Shown: one piece after another, positions 1 to 11,728 of the stretch
Position numbering within the stretch: position 1 is the first letter of the stretch
Layout of the letters: every line of letters starts with the position of its first letter
Source: Falciphora oryzae
Lineage: Eukaryota > Ascomycota > Sordariomycetes > Magnaporthales > Magnaporthaceae
Assembly: GCA_000733355.1 (NCBI GenBank)
Contig: JNVV01000067.1
Span: 5,473 to 52,772, forward strand
DNA: 47,300 nucleotides
Direction of reading: 5' to 3'
The notes under the pieces: model-generated
What the model was told of the DNA's origin: nothing
Database searches by the model: none
Seen by the model: the letters and a program-made list of their open reading frames with translations, nothing else
Made by a program: the position numbers and the translations under genes

Positions 1-700
1 TCACCGCGTGGCAACAAACAGAGGCGCGAGCGTCAAGCCAATCTTGCGCGTGCGTGCTTAGGCAGCTTGCGTGCCTAAGCAGGCCAATCTTGCGCCGTGC
101 GTATCGTTGGGATGCGGTCGACCGAGGAGGAGTCGCGTGTGTGTACGACCGGGAGGGTCGCGTGTGTGTACGCCCGAAAGGGTCGCGTATGTGTACGCCC
201 GAAAGGGTCGCGTGTGTGGCGGGGGACGGCGGCGGCCGGGCCGGCTATTCGTCCAATGTGTTCTAACTGCTTTCCGGCCTGCAGTCTTCTTGTGCGTTCG
301 AATCGTTCGGCTCGGTGCGCGAGGCGAAAGCGATAAAAAAGTCAAAGGGCGGTCAACCTAGTAATGCGAGGAGGTTGGAGCAATCCGATTGTCGAGGTTT
401 CGGCGCGCGCGAGGCGCGCCCTGGGCGATAGGGTGCAGGACCTTCCCAAGCTGGCAATAGGCACCCCCAATACCGTTGCCAGCCGTTTTCTGCTCTTTTA
501 GCCCAGTTGCGTTGCCGACGTCGTTGTTGAAAGGAGTCGGAGAACGCGGGTCAGACAGAGCCAAATGGCCTGTTAGACCCTGTAGTGCTGCCGGCTCATT
601 TTTGGTGGCACCACTACCAAAATGGCCGGGATTCCTTAGCGGCCACTAACAGTGGGTCCGACAGGAAAATTTTTCGGGGGGAAGGTGTTAATTCCCCCGG
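1..700 (-). repeat. Dispersed repeat A, copy 1 (unclassified element)
   Basis: Read on the minus strand, this stretch aligns by eye along its whole length with 16160-17010 on the plus strand, apart from a 203-bp LTR inserted in the second copy. Differences are mostly C in this copy against T in the other, so this copy is less mutated. A short open segment around positions 350-560 looks protein-like but has no recognised domain; the matching part of copy 2 also has a coding look. It could be a LINE ORF1 or a gag remnant. It continues off the left edge of the window. Its right edge, near 700, abuts the truncated Ty3/gypsy pol. Confidence 0.7.
130..228. repeat. 25-bp minisatellite, four units
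   Basis: Units starting GTCGCGT recur at 132, 157, 182 and 207, an exact 25-bp period, with few substitutions. The array lies inside dispersed repeat A. The second copy of that repeat (16.8 kb) has a single unit at the same place, so three units (75 bp) differ between the copies. Confidence 0.85.
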
Positions 701-3700
701 AAATTGCTTATTTGGAAGGGTTTTTTCTCCAAAAAAAGCTTCCACCAAGCTTCTACCGAATCGATCTAGGTACGACGTGGTCTTCGAGCTGGAAAAACCT
801 TTAAAAGGATCGCCGCCTACCTACCGGACACCTTTTTCGATGCTCCCATTCGAGAAACAAACTACCGACGAACTTTTCGCTTTCGGTTTTATTAAGCCTT
901 GTATGGCCGATAGACCTGCTCCAAACCTTTTCGTCCCAAAGCCACATTCAAACGAACGGCGTTTTTGTTAAAACTATCGCTAGGTGAACAAATTTCTTAA
1001 GTCCCGCCTTGTTTTAGCACCCGACGTTAACGGCACGATTTTTAAATGTGGTAAGGCCAAAAGACTGTCCAAAGTCGACATTATCCGCGCGTTTAACCAA
1101 TTATTGATATCGGTAAAGTTACGGTATTTAACGGCTTTCCGGACACGCTAAGGGACATTTTAGTGGAAAGTCCTCCTTTTTGGATTTAAAGTTGGCCTAG
1201 TTTGGTGGCAGGCGTTTATTAACGCCTAACTAAACGAGCTCCTAAACGTTTTCGCGAGCGCGTACGTTAACGACGTCCTAATCTATTCGGAAAAGTCTAA
1301 CGAAGCCACGCACTGGGCTTATATCGAAAAGGTTATTTACCGGTTGAACCAAGCCCACTTCTAAAGAGATATTAAAAAAAGCCGGTTTAACACCACGATA
1401 TTGGAATACCTGGGTTTAGTTATCGAAATCGGCCAAAGCGTCCGGATAGACCCCACCAAAATAGCCGCCATTACCAACTGGAAGTTCGAGGACTTTACTA
1501 ACAAGTTTGCGGTTAAATCCTTCTTTAAATTGTGCAATTACGTGCGAGTATTTTGTTACCACGCGAGCGACGGTGCTAAACCCTTAACACGTTTCTTTAA
1601 AAAAGACGCTACTTTCGAAATAGGGCCTAAACAAAAGGGCGCCTTTAAGAAAATGAAAAAGCTGGCTACCGAAGCCCCGGTTCTGGCGTTCTTTACCCCG
1701 GAATTTCCGACACGAGTTAAAACCGACGCGTTACGCAACGCCACAGGAGGAGTTGTTTGGCAATAATAAAAAGACGGGATCTGGAAACCAGTGGGTTATT
1801 TCAGCAAAACCATATCTCCAGCTGAACGAGCGTACCCGATCCAGGATCGAGAACTTTTTGCCGTTATTTAAACGCTCGAGCACTTCGAAGCTGAATTATG
1901 GGGATCGAAAATCACCATCGTTACGGATCACTAAGCCCTCGTTCATTTTATAACCAAACAGAAGCTCGGTGTCCGCCAAGTAAAGTGGAGCACGTATTTC
2001 GCTAATTTCGACTACTGGTTCCAGTACCGCCGAGGCCAGGAGAATGTCGTTGCCGATGCCCTGTCCCGGAAAACGGTCGAATCGCCCACGGTCAAAGCTC
2101 GAAAGGCAGAGGAGCGTTTCCTTACGTTCGTTCCCCTTAAGAAAGTTTTAGGTCCAGCCCCAAAAATGCCCAAAACTGTTCCGGCCCAAATCCAAACAAT
2201 CACTTCAACGACTCAAAACATCCACGAAGCCGACTTCGCTAAACTCGTACAACTCGAAAACACTCGGCAAAATCTGGGTCACCAAAAAGGCCGACTTGTG
2301 GTACCGCCCCTAACGACAAACGGAAAGATTGCTTTTCGCACCGCGCTTATCCGCGAAGCCCACGCCCCCCCGATCTTCGCCTACGGCGGTTAAAACAAAA
2401 CTATCCGCCTCCTTAAAAGGGATTATTTTTGGGAAGGTATGAATAAGGACGTCCGCCGATATGTTAATAATTGCTACGAATGCCACCGTAACAAGTCTAA
2501 GCATAACAAGACACCTGGCTTATTGCATCCACTGCCCGTCCCTAAAATCGTTTGGGAATAAGTCGCTGTCGATGGCAAAAATATGCCGAAGGACGACCAC
2601 GGTTACGATTACGTTTGGGTTTTCGTTTGCAAATTTAGCAGAATTAAATGCACGCTTCCAGGCCACAAAACCGATACCGCCGAGGTCTTTGCGATGCGGT
2701 ACTACCGGTAGCTGTACCGTATTTTAGGTTGCCCCTCCGTCTAGCTGTTAGATAACGCAGGTCCTTTTATTTCTAAGTTCCTCGCCAAATTTAACAAACT
2801 TACAAGCACAAAGCACCGTCACGGCAGCGCCTTTTATCCGCAAACTTAAGGCGCAATTAAAATTACCAATACTGAATTGGACCAACAATTACGGTTTTAC
2901 ATGGACAAGTACCAAAGGCAATGGAGCGTGCACCTTCCCGCCCTCGACTTTGCCTATAACGCCGTATGGCACTCGTTTTTGGGCATAGCCCCTTTAAAGG
3001 TCCTGCTGGGCTGCGAACCCCGGAATCCGCTATCTTAAGAATTGCCTTTAACCGACGTCGAAAACGAACGACAGCAAAAAGCCTTGGAGCTGGTAAACCA
3101 AACCAAGGCCGTGCAGGATCTGGCTTATAACAACGCATTAGCCGCGCAAAAGGCCTAAAAGATCTAAGCCAACAAAAAGCGACGCCCGGTAGATTTCAAG
3201 GTTGGCGATTCGGTATTTGTTCGGAAAAAAGGTTTCACAACTGCAGCGCCTACAACCCGCTTAAACTCTCAGTACGCCGGCCTATGGAAGGTGTTGGAAG
3301 AACGAGGCCACAGTTTCGTCCTCGAGGTGCCACCGGGATATAAGGGCTCGAATCTTTTCCACGCAAATCGACTTCGCAAATCTCCGAACGACCCGCTGCC
3401 GCAACAGCATTAAAAGCCGGAGCCCCTAAAGGATATTAACGGCGAGCCAAAATGGGAAGTTAACAGGGTATTGGCATCCCGGGTTACCGGTAAAGCAAAG
3501 AAGCTGCAATACCAGGTTAGCTGGAAAGGATGCGACCTTAACGACGAATGGTATTTGGCAAAAAACTTTAAAAACGCTGCCACCGCGTTGGAAACGTTCC
3601 ACCTAACATACCCAGAGGCCGCAGGACCGCCGGTTAACTTGCAAGATTGGATTAGAGCGGCAGCAAAGGACGTGCATCCGGAGGATCGGGACAATAACAA

Positions 3701-3760
3701 CGTGGTAAAACATGCGGGAGTAACAAAAAAAAGGCCAACACGACACAGATAAAGCCTCGA
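700..3760 (+). pseudogene. Ty3/gypsy (chromodomain clade) pol remnant
   Basis: This is a decayed reverse transcriptase - RNase H - integrase - chromodomain polyprotein, readable in domain order but broken by many stops and small shifts. RT begins near 735 and the active-site segment lies at 1260-1285. RNase H covers about 1720-2075. The integrase zinc-binding segment is near 2370-2510 (CYEC visible) and its catalytic core runs to about 3050. The chromodomain is at about 3440-3620 (LQYQVSWKG). The catalytic YVDD of RT reads YVND (codon 1269-1271), and the integrase catalytic Glu reads Lys (codon 2859-2861). Both are TpG-to-TpA changes, as expected from RIP. Gag, protease and the 5' LTR are missing on the left, where dispersed repeat A adjoins. 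The element is dead. Confidence 0.9.
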
Positions 3761-3798
3761 GCACCGCGTACGCGATACTCGGGCTTAAGAAGGGGTAG

Positions 3799-4014
3799 TG
3801 TGACGCCCCAGGGCAGTTCACCGCACGCCGCAGGCATCCACGTGAGCACGCGTCACGAAATGGCTCGTGCGATGAGACGCCGCACCGCTTTTTCTACCGC
3901 ATCGCGCCTTCGGCGCGCCGCGCCTTTCTTCCCTGTTTCCTCCCCATAAAAGAGTCTTCAGTCCATAGCATCAATTGCACCTGGCTGCGAAGCCTACGCT
4001 CCCTGATCGTGACA
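3799..4014 (+). mobile_element. 3' LTR of the Ty3/gypsy pol element
   Basis: This 216-bp segment starts TGTGACG and ends CGTGACA, an inverted-repeat pair with one mismatch. It directly follows the pol remnant and a purine-rich run (AAGAAGGGGTAG) that fits a polypurine tract. A TATA-like CCATAAAAGAG lies at about 3946-3956. Its right edge cuts the opposite-strand gag sequence at codon level, so it marks an insertion point. Confidence 0.75.
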
Positions 4015-6154
4015 TGCAGCAAGGAATTCTTCGTCCGTATCAGGGACTCCTCCGCAACGGGAATATACCAATTTGGTAATTTCCTTTGGAAGGGTGCGGG
4101 AAATGTGCTCCCTAAATATGACGCCGGACCATTGGACCGCTTCGTTAAGGTCAAGGAGCTCAGTAAGGTACTGAACGGTATCTCCTTTGTACCTAAGCTC
4201 CCGCATTTTTTTAGCGTTGCGGTGGTGTTTAGTAGCGTCCCGGAAACGTTCCTGTAGGGCCGCCGAATAGGCCCGCCAGTTGTCTTCGAGCTGCGCGCTT
4301 CGAAGGGACCGAAGGCGTTGATAGTGCCAAACTTGTGCGTTTTCCGTAAGTAGGGACCCGACCCAGTTGATTTTAACTGTATCGTTAGGAAAGCTTTCGA
4401 CGTAAGTTTCCATATAGGAGGTAACGCGAAGCCACTATGGCCTAAATTTAGCCAGGTCTTTGCCGTCGTAACTGGGTGGCTTGTTAAGCTGGACTGGGTT
4501 GATGACGGCCGTAGGGATCGGACTATGCGGATAAGCAGTTCCCTGTTGGATGGCTTTAATAAGGTCCCGCAAATCGGGGTCTTTGGAGGCCCGTCCGTTA
4601 TTTTCGGGGGCGTCGTCGTCCGAGGAGGAGTCCGAAGGTTTTGAAGGTTCCGAAGGAATAGCAATATGTTCGGGGGGTTCGTTAGGTGGCCCCTGGGGAG
4701 GCCTTTGAGGGAGTCCCCCGAGGCTTCCGGAGTGCCTGGGACCTGCCGTTGCGGCCCTGTACTGTTGTTGGGCAGCGAAGGCAGTAGCCCGAACTTGTTG
4801 CCGTCGAAGGTTATCGTCCGATAGGGGGTCGGCCTGTTGCGAGGATGCCGATTTCTTTATAGCCGATTGGGGTAACGGTTTTTCCGTGGAAGGAGCGGGT
4901 TCGTCCCTTGCTGCAGTGCTTTGGCGTGAACCTGGTGGAAGGGACGACCTTTGGAGGGCCGAAAGTACCGTAGCTGATTTAGGCCGCCTTCCTTGTGCCG
5001 CAAGTCGCCGGCTTTCCCGTACGGCGTCCCTAACGAGCTGATGCGTTTGGGCCAATATGCGCCGTTCGGCATTAGTGAGGGCTTCGGGCGATACGTGCTC
5101 CTTAGTTAGGAGATCCTGGATCTGGGCATCTTTATTGACGGCCCAGTTAGTGACTCCCTCCTCGAAGGTGGAAAGTCGTGCTTGTAGGTCTTGCAAGTGG
5201 TTTTGTTGGGCCCGAGTAACGTCCCGGAGCTGAACTAGGGCCTCCGAACGGATTTGTTGCTCTTCGGCCAAAGTGGCAACCGTGGCCTAGATTTGTTGTG
5301 CAAATGCCTGGCTTTCTCCGATAATCCGTTGCCGGAATGCCTTTTGTTGATCGGCGGAAGCGATTAGGCTTTTTTTATATAAGGAGACGACGGTATGGTA
5401 CGCGTGGGTGATGCGGTCGTAATAGGTTTTAATTTCGCGGATTTGTTCCCGGTCGGCGAGGATTTCCTGGCTTACATTTCGGGATAAGGCCGAAATTGTT
5501 TCGTGCGTACTGATGAATTTCCGCTGGATTTTAGTCATCCAGCTTGGGGGATCTTGAAGGCGTCCTACGGATGTAAGGGTTTGTTGTTCGAGGGCTATGC
5601 TAAAAGGGGGTGCCGAATACAGGATAAGTGCCCTTTGATCGTCGAGCATAGGTGTATTTTGACGTTCTTTCGGTGCAGACCGGGAGGAGCCTTCGGGGGC
5701 TTTTCCGGCCGCTTTTTCAGATTGGGCCGGTATGGTATCGGTAGGCATACCGGAATCGCTAGGCAAAAAAGGGGATTCTATAGCCGGTATGCCAAAATCG
5801 CTTGGTAGGGAAGGAGATGTCGTTGCAAACGAGATGAGGGGGTCCGGTTCTTTGTATTCCTGGGCAGCGTAAAATCCTAAGGGTACAAGGGAGAGTTTCC
5901 GGCCTCTTTTGGAGTCCCGTGGTTTCTCCAGGGCGATTGAGAGGGTGAAACGACCCTTTTGTATATTCTTTTCGCTTTTACCCGTTCGAGAACACCGGTG
6001 ACAGTCAAAATGTTTGTGGTGTGGCCCCAGGGTTTTATTCGCTAAAGAAGGCAACTGTTGGGGCTTGGGGGTGCCGACTGACAAGGCCTCTCCAGAGCTT
6101 AGGAGGAAAGATAGTGAGGCTTCCGTTAGGGGGCAGAGCGTGAGAAAGATTATT
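4015..6154 (-). pseudogene. Opposite-strand LTR-retrotransposon gag, interrupted and truncated
   Basis: On the minus strand one reading frame runs from about 6150 to 4015, broken only by TAG codons at 5287-5289 and 4435-4437; each fits TGG changed to TAG in a TpG context. The C-terminal third has the look of a retrotransposon gag domain: PPSYDGKDLAKFRP, then VWHYQRLRSLR. The N-terminal part is low-complexity and coiled-coil rich, with many Q and E. The true start codon is uncertain. The frame ends abruptly after EEFLAAC, where the plus-strand LTR begins, and no pol for this element is present in the window. The likely role was particle formation in a Ty3-like element. It differs in strand and sequence from the neighbouring pol element. 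Confidence 0.75.
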
Positions 6155-6450
6155 TGTAACAAGGGGTCAAATAACGGCTTGGAGAAAGAATCTCTAGATT
6201 GCAGATAATCTTTTTATGGGCTTAAGAGATGTTTGAGGAGGAAGGAATCTCTCGTGAAGGACATAGGAGATGGTAGGGTTTATATAGACCCTTTGTGATC
6301 CGTGCGAAGTATCGAGTACATGATTCACACTGCCTTCCGACCTTCACCGCTTGGCTTCAGGGCCGTTGACCGCCTATGCGGGTCTTCAAACCTCCGTGAG
6401 GCCGACTCGTGATGCCGACTAGTTGGGTCCACGGGTTCTTCCGTGTGACA
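6155..6450 (-). mobile_element. Probable 5' LTR of the minus-strand gag element
   Basis: Read on the minus strand, this 296-bp segment begins TGTCAC and ends GTTACA, an imperfect terminal inverted repeat. It carries a TATA box (CTATATAAACCC, about 6277-6288). It lies immediately upstream of gag, as a 5' LTR should. Its outer edge falls inside the N-terminal part of the pogo-like transposase. There is no second LTR to align to, so the ends are provisional. Confidence 0.5.
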
Positions 6451-7781
6451 GTACTACGGGGGACTCCCGGCCCCCAGGGAAGAACTGGACCCGGGGTTTT
6501 CTACGCCGGAACCCTCAAATAGAAGTTCATCGAGGCCTACGCATGGAAAACGCGCGAGCAAAGGGTGCAACAACCGATATAATACGAGGTTGGTGGCCTA
6601 AGTTGGCTATCCCGGAGATCGCCGGGATCCCAGCCAAATATAGGCACAACGTCGACGAAAGGGGCCTGCAGGAGGGTCGCACGGGTAACGGCCTCGTATT
6701 AGGCCTTGCCGGGACTCGTCCTTTGCACAAAAAAGAGCCCGGATCTCGTACCTGGACCTCGTTTATCGAGTGCGTTTCGGCTACGGGGGTCCGGCTTCCT
6801 CCCCTTATTATTTTCAAAGGAAAACACTTGCAAGACCAGTAGTTTCCGGATCAGCAGGGCTCCTTCGACGATTGGGAGTTCACTACAACAGAAAACGGCT
6901 GGACTTTTGATCGCACGGCCGTAGAATGGCTGCAAAAGATCTACCTCCCTCGCACCCAACCGGACCCCCCTCAACCACGTCTGCTGATCCTAAACGGCCA
7001 CGGATCCCACGTAACAAAGGCCTTCCAATACCTTTGCTTCCAAAACGACGTTTATCTCCTATATTTACCCCCTTATACCTCTCACGTTCTGCAACCTCTC
7101 GATTTGGGAATTTTTTCCCCTGTTAAACGGGCCTACCGGCAGGGAATAAAGGCCCAAACCCAGTTCTGTTGCTTTACAATCGTAGGAAAAAGACTATTCC
7201 TTATAGAATATAAGGCCGCACGAAAGAAAGGGATAACCCCTGCAAATATAAAGGCAGGGTGGGCCGCATCGGGCTTGTGGCCGGTCCGGATCAGCAAACC
7301 CCTTATAAGCCGCCTTTTGCTCGAGAACTCCAACACCAGGTCTCCAGGGACCTCTGACGCTAGTCCCATGCAACAAAGGGCGCCGGAGAACTCTAGGAAG
7401 GTCCTTGTTACTTGCAAAAGGTCCTGGAAAACTCCCACCAAAAGCCGGGAATTGGCCGCGCAAATGGAGGATTTCACTACTACAATCCGGACCACCCCCA
7501 CAAAGCGACTATTCCTTCGGAAGGTCCGCAAAGGCTTTACGCTAAAGGACCTCGAAATAGCTGATTGTCACCAAAAAATCCGCTTTTTAAAGGCACAACT
7601 GGAAGCTACCCGTCCCCGGAAAAGGAAGAGGGTGGTGCCGGATCCCAACGAGATTTTCGTGACTGGGCGGCAGGTTTACTTGGCAAGGGAGGGTAATCCG
7701 GCTACGGAAGATGCATCATCAGAATCAGCGGAAGATTCTGAACAAGAGGATGTACAAGATTGTATAGTTGTTAGCTGGTAG
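6451..7781 (+). pseudogene. pogo/Fot1-like DDE transposase, N-terminally truncated and inactivated
   Basis: One frame runs to the TAG at 7779-7781 with a single internal TAG at 6840-6842, where the family normally has Trp. The start is truncated within the CENP-B-type helix-turn-helix region (KNWTRGFLRRNP). Family motifs follow in order: NVDERG (first catalytic Asp, codon 6654), SRTWTSFIECVSATG, PPLIIFKGKHLQ, LLILNGHGSH, YTSHVLQPLDLG (third Asp, codon 7101). The second catalytic Asp is Asn (codon 6993-6995). Both defects are G-to-A. The basic, coiled-coil C-terminus is intact. Active relatives cut and paste DNA at TA dinucleotides; this copy cannot. The probable LTR to the left appears to have inserted into it. 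Confidence 0.9.
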
Positions 7782-8076
7782 AGCCGTGAATTTGGAGTTG
7801 AAAGGTGGTGTTATTGTTGGGAACAGGCAAAAATTGAGTGGTCAGACAGGGGGTTGGTCGGACAGGGGGGTACCCGACTTACTACCCGGACTTGACCATA
7901 TAATACGTCATCTGCCGTGCCGATCCCCTAAGACAAGGAAGCCCCGCCACCCAATCGCCAAGCGTTTCCTTTGCTAAACCCATCCAACTGTCTCTTGCAA
8001 ACCCAAACCCAACGGCACGAAGACTTTTCAATCTGCAACACAGCGAGCACATTCGGCCCTTGCATCCAGAGAGACC
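7782..8076. other. Transposon 3' flank and upstream region of the next gene
   Basis: After the transposase stop there is a short direct repeat (GTCAGACAGGGGG, then GTCGGACAGGGGG, at about 7839-7867). It may belong to the 3' terminal region of the pogo element, but no matching inverted left end survives. The rest looks like ordinary pre-gene sequence, C- and A-rich just before the ATG at 8077. Confidence 0.4.
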
Positions 8077-8706
8077 ATGACAACAACGTCGACATTCCCG
8101 CAAGAGGGCAAACAGGCAACCAAGCCTGCCACGCAAAAGGCCTCTGCCAGCCAAGACCACAGCCACGACCACGACAGCCAGGCCGAAGGCACCACTACCA
8201 CCGCAGCCGCCGCCCCCAAGGACCGCAACACGGCAGCCAGGCGCACCAACGCGCGCCTCGACATCTCCCAGGGCACGGCCGCGATCCGCCCTAACACGGG
8301 CATCCGCAAGAACCGGTCCGTCGGGTGCACGCAGTCGGGCGAGCAATCGAGCGGCGCCTGGTTCGACGATCGCGAGCTGCCCAGCGCCTCTGAGGATTCC
8401 TACTACGAGCCCTGCGGCGGAGAGATCGACCGCGACGGCGGCGGCCTTTTTATGTGCTTCCACAACGGCGAGCTCTACGCCGACAGCGAGGCCGTCTGCT
8501 CCGACGAGGGCTTCTACGACGCCGAGGATGACGATGAGGAGGTCAACAGCCCCGACGAGGAGGAAGAGGACGACGAGGGCTTCTACAACGGCGAGGGCGA
8601 CGACGCCGAAGATGACGATGACGATGAGGAGGCCGACAGCCCCGATGAGGCACTGTACATGCGCTACTGCTCCCACCACAAGACCAAGCCTGGGATTAAC
8701 GACTAG
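8077..8706 (+). CDS. Hypothetical protein with strongly acidic C-terminal half
   Basis: This is an open frame of 209 codons starting at an ATG, with base and codon use like the neighbouring real genes rather than the RIP-altered transposons to its left. Residues 1-75 are rich in T, A, Q and H and look disordered. The middle has a well-mixed segment (SGAWFDDRELPSASEDSYY). The last 80 residues hold two DEGFY repeats within D/E runs and two (N/D)SPDE repeats. No signal peptide or known domain is visible. A second open stretch (8739-8927, ending TAA) begins right after an AG and also looks coding, so the annotated stop could be wrong if an intron was missed. Function unknown. Confidence 0.55.
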   Translation: MTTTSTFPQEGKQATKPATQKASASQDHSHDHDSQAEGTTTTAAAAPKDRNTAARRTNARLDISQGTAAIRPNTGIRKNRSVGCTQSGEQSSGAWFDDRELPSASEDSYYEPCGGEIDRDGGGLFMCFHNGELYADSEAVCSDEGFYDAEDDDEEVNSPDEEEEDDEGFYNGEGDDAEDDDDDEEADSPDEALYMRYCSHHKTKPGIND

Positions 8707-9472
8707 CCGTCCACTACTTAGCATGTGGTTGATAATAGGCTGCCTACGACCAGTACCACTACATGAGCTCGCCGGTGGACCCCGATGATCTTTATGGTCA
8801 GCTGATGTTGGTGCAAGGTCAGGACTCCACGCAAAATAACGGCAGCGGCACTAATGGCACTGTTTCCAGGGAATTTTTCATTCCCACACGACGCCCTTCA
8901 TTGCATACGCCCTGGACTTTCGAATAACAGTACGAAGGGTCCATTTCACGGTGTGGCATAGCGTTAATTGCATCCAAAGCGTGTGGCCGAGCGTTTTTCA
9001 AAATTGGGGTCCCCCGGTGTGGTAGGAATGGTCAGGCTAGGGCTGTAGCAGACACAAACGACTTGCTCAAAGTTTCCACTACGGCAAGAAAAACATCAGA
9101 CCAAAGGTCTCTATGACATCAGCTTCATTTCGCATCGGGAGACTCGGGCAACTGAGGGGAGGCCTCTTTTCTTGCCTGCCGTCTTCTGCTATGAACGAGC
9201 GTTTGGGTGCCTTGCTGCCTTGAAAATTTCAAAGCCCTCAAGCACAATATATTGAGTGGGCAGAAATTTCTTCAGCGCTCGAAATCCCTTTGAGTCCTCC
9301 CTCTTCTTCCACCACAAGAAACTTCGAGATTTTGCCATCTCTTCGGAGCTTCTTGGTTGGTTACCAACGACTTTATTGTCACCCAATACAATACGATCAC
9401 CTTTTTTCATTGTTTTTTTTTTCTTTCCGACACTGCCAGTTCTCCTTGTTTTCTCTCCGCGAGCAAGGAACC
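8707..9472. other. Intergenic, with a possible extra exon at 8739-8927
   Basis: The first part holds an open frame of about 63 codons (8739-8927) with codon use like the preceding gene; no GT donor was found that joins it in frame. The remainder is pyrimidine-rich towards 9472, as expected for the promoter and leader of the MYND gene. Confidence 0.4.
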
Positions 9473-11728
9473 ATGTCCGCTATGCCCACCGACACGGGCG
9501 GTGTGCCCTCGATTCAGCCCGCGTACCTTGTCTGCGCGAACAAGGCATGCAAGAAGGCCAAGGATGGCAACGCATCTGCCGCCAAGGCTGTCATGGCCTG
9601 TGCTAGATGTGTGCTCGTTGCTGTAAGATCCTCTCCTCAACCATCAGCAGTGTCTAGTCGTGCTTGCGTATTTCACAATTCGCTAACTCAAAGCTTCACT
9701 CTCACCAGTACTGCTGCAAGGAGTGCAAGGAGGAAAATGCCGAAGAGCACAAGAAGGATTGCGAGTCCGACCTCCTCAAGGCAGACTGGAGGCCCGTCTG
9801 GATCCGGCAGCATCGAACGCCCACCTTCTTTCCCGGCGAAAGCCCCAAGATGGAGTATTTCGGCCCCTTCAAATACCTCTGGGGCAACATCCCTGCCGTC
9901 GACATTGTTAAGCTTCGAGAGAACGAGGGAGTCGGATTCAAGGGAAACCTCGACCTGCTCCTTCCCGGTATGCATACCAACACGACCCAAACCCTAGCCT
10001 GTTCCCATCTTTCTCTCCCCAGGCAGTCTGTTTGTGGCGCCTAGAGCTGACTGAAAGACCTCGCTACTTCAGCTTCCGGTGACCTGCGCAACGTCATCAT
10101 GTCCATTGGCAAGCTGCCGCAGGAGTACAAGCACGACGTCTCGGTCGTACTCAATGACAAGGAGTTTGATGTCGTTGCCCGCAACGTCATCTTGCTGCTC
10201 ATCTTTGCCACCGTCCAGGACGCCGACACGGCCGCCGACTGCGTCCTTCACGTCTTCTACTCGGCATTCCTGACCAAATCCCACATGGATATCCTCACCA
10301 CCATATTGCGGCCTCTTGTCCAAGACGTGTGCACTAAAACGGAGGGCAAAGACCAGGAAGCTCTGCTCGCAAAGACTTGGACACTCAAGGACGACGTCCA
10401 GATGCGCGTTGTGCTATCGAGGCGCCAGTGGCTCCGCCTCCTCGCAATGACCGAGGCGCCAAAGAAGATCAAGATCGGAAAGGCTAAGGCGACTCGTGAC
10501 AAGGTCGTCAACGCCCGAGCCCGCGAGGACTACCGGGATCGCCACATGCTCTGCCAGATTCCCCATATGCGCATGGGCTCGAATAAGTTCTATGCGGACG
10601 GCATGCTCCTCCCGTTCGGAACATCTCGAGCCGATTTCACCATGCCCAACCCGTAAGTACCTCTGGTGCATACCCCCACCCAACAAGAGATGTGTCCATA
10701 CCCGTGACTGACTCCTGTCTGCATGTCAAACAGCACCTTCTTCCAAGAGAAGGATGTCTGGCCCATGATGGACTCATCGGACCCGCTCGCCGGCTGGTCT
10801 CTTCCTGATGTCCTCGACTCGCAGCGGGGCCCGGCGAGGAAGGATGCGTATGGGGCCCTCTACGAGTACATCTTCAACCGTGGTCGGGAGTTCCATGGCC
10901 AGCTCGCTTCTCGCAAAATCTCCTTCGAGCTCTGGTGCACGGATGTCCGCCTACTAAAGAACATGATTCCGAACAAGAAATTCGACCGCATTGAGGTACG
11001 TATCGTGCAAAGCAAGCCCGCTAATGTTTCCCCAGTATCACTGAGACTGACAGACATAACAGACTTCCAACATCTGCGACGCTGGGTATCTTGGAATCAA
11101 GGGCACCCTTGATGCCGTCAGCCCGATGCTCAAGACCCCCGAGGTCAATGACAAGGCCACCATCCTGATGGTCTTCCTCAATGCCGTTGAAGAGGTTGTC
11201 ATGACTCTGGGACCGATGTCGGATGACGAGGAGGCCTTCCAAAAGGCTATGGGGTATATGGACAAGCCAGCCCAGTTCAGTTCGCCTGCGCCTCTGACCT
11301 CCATGGCGGCAGCGGTGTCCTTGAGGGACGAAGCTCTGAACTTCACCATCCGCTCCATGGCGGCGAAGGATACAGCGAGAGACATGGACAAGATCTTCGA
11401 CGCGTAAGTTTACCCGTGTGCTCCATTGGCATCCCTAGCCTCTTTCTCCCGTCGAGCAGGACCTCCAAGCTGACAAGAACAACAACACCGTCGTTTAATT
11501 AGCTACACGAAGAGATTCCGCTTCGACGACGTCGGTGTCACTCGAGGCGTGCAGATGAAGGAGAAAAATACCATCGTGGAGAAGTGGCCGATGCGTTTCT
11601 ACTTCAACGGCCCGACGGCGAAGGCCAAGAAGGAGTTCGCCCGGCTGCTCTCGTCGCACCACATCGGCCACGAGCGCTACGTCGAGTGGAAGGCCATGCG
11701 GAAGCTCGTCATTGAGGAGAGCCTCTGA
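9473..11728 (+). CDS. MYND zinc-finger protein with DUF4470-like domain, six exons
   Basis: The exons are 9473-9622, 9709-9967, 10073-10652, 10734-10995, 11063-11403 and 11503-11728. All introns are GT...AG of 67-105 nt, and the frames join exactly into 605 aa. An N-terminal MYND finger is complete: C21/C26, C43/C46, C52/C56, H64/C68, with the Tyr-Cys pair formed across intron 1. It is followed by FGPFKYLWGNIPAVDI and SGDLRNVI, the signature I associate with fungal DUF4470. MYND fingers bind proline-rich partner proteins; the role of this fungal family is unknown. No membrane segment or signal peptide is visible. It is apparently intact, in contrast to the transposons around it. Exon joins were made by eye; the start is the first ATG after a pyrimidine-rich leader. 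Confidence 0.88.

Noticed and set aside
9290..9997. 235-codon plus-strand frame overlapping the MYND gene
   Set aside because: It reads through intron 1 in a different frame; the spliced MYND/DUF4470 model explains the region.
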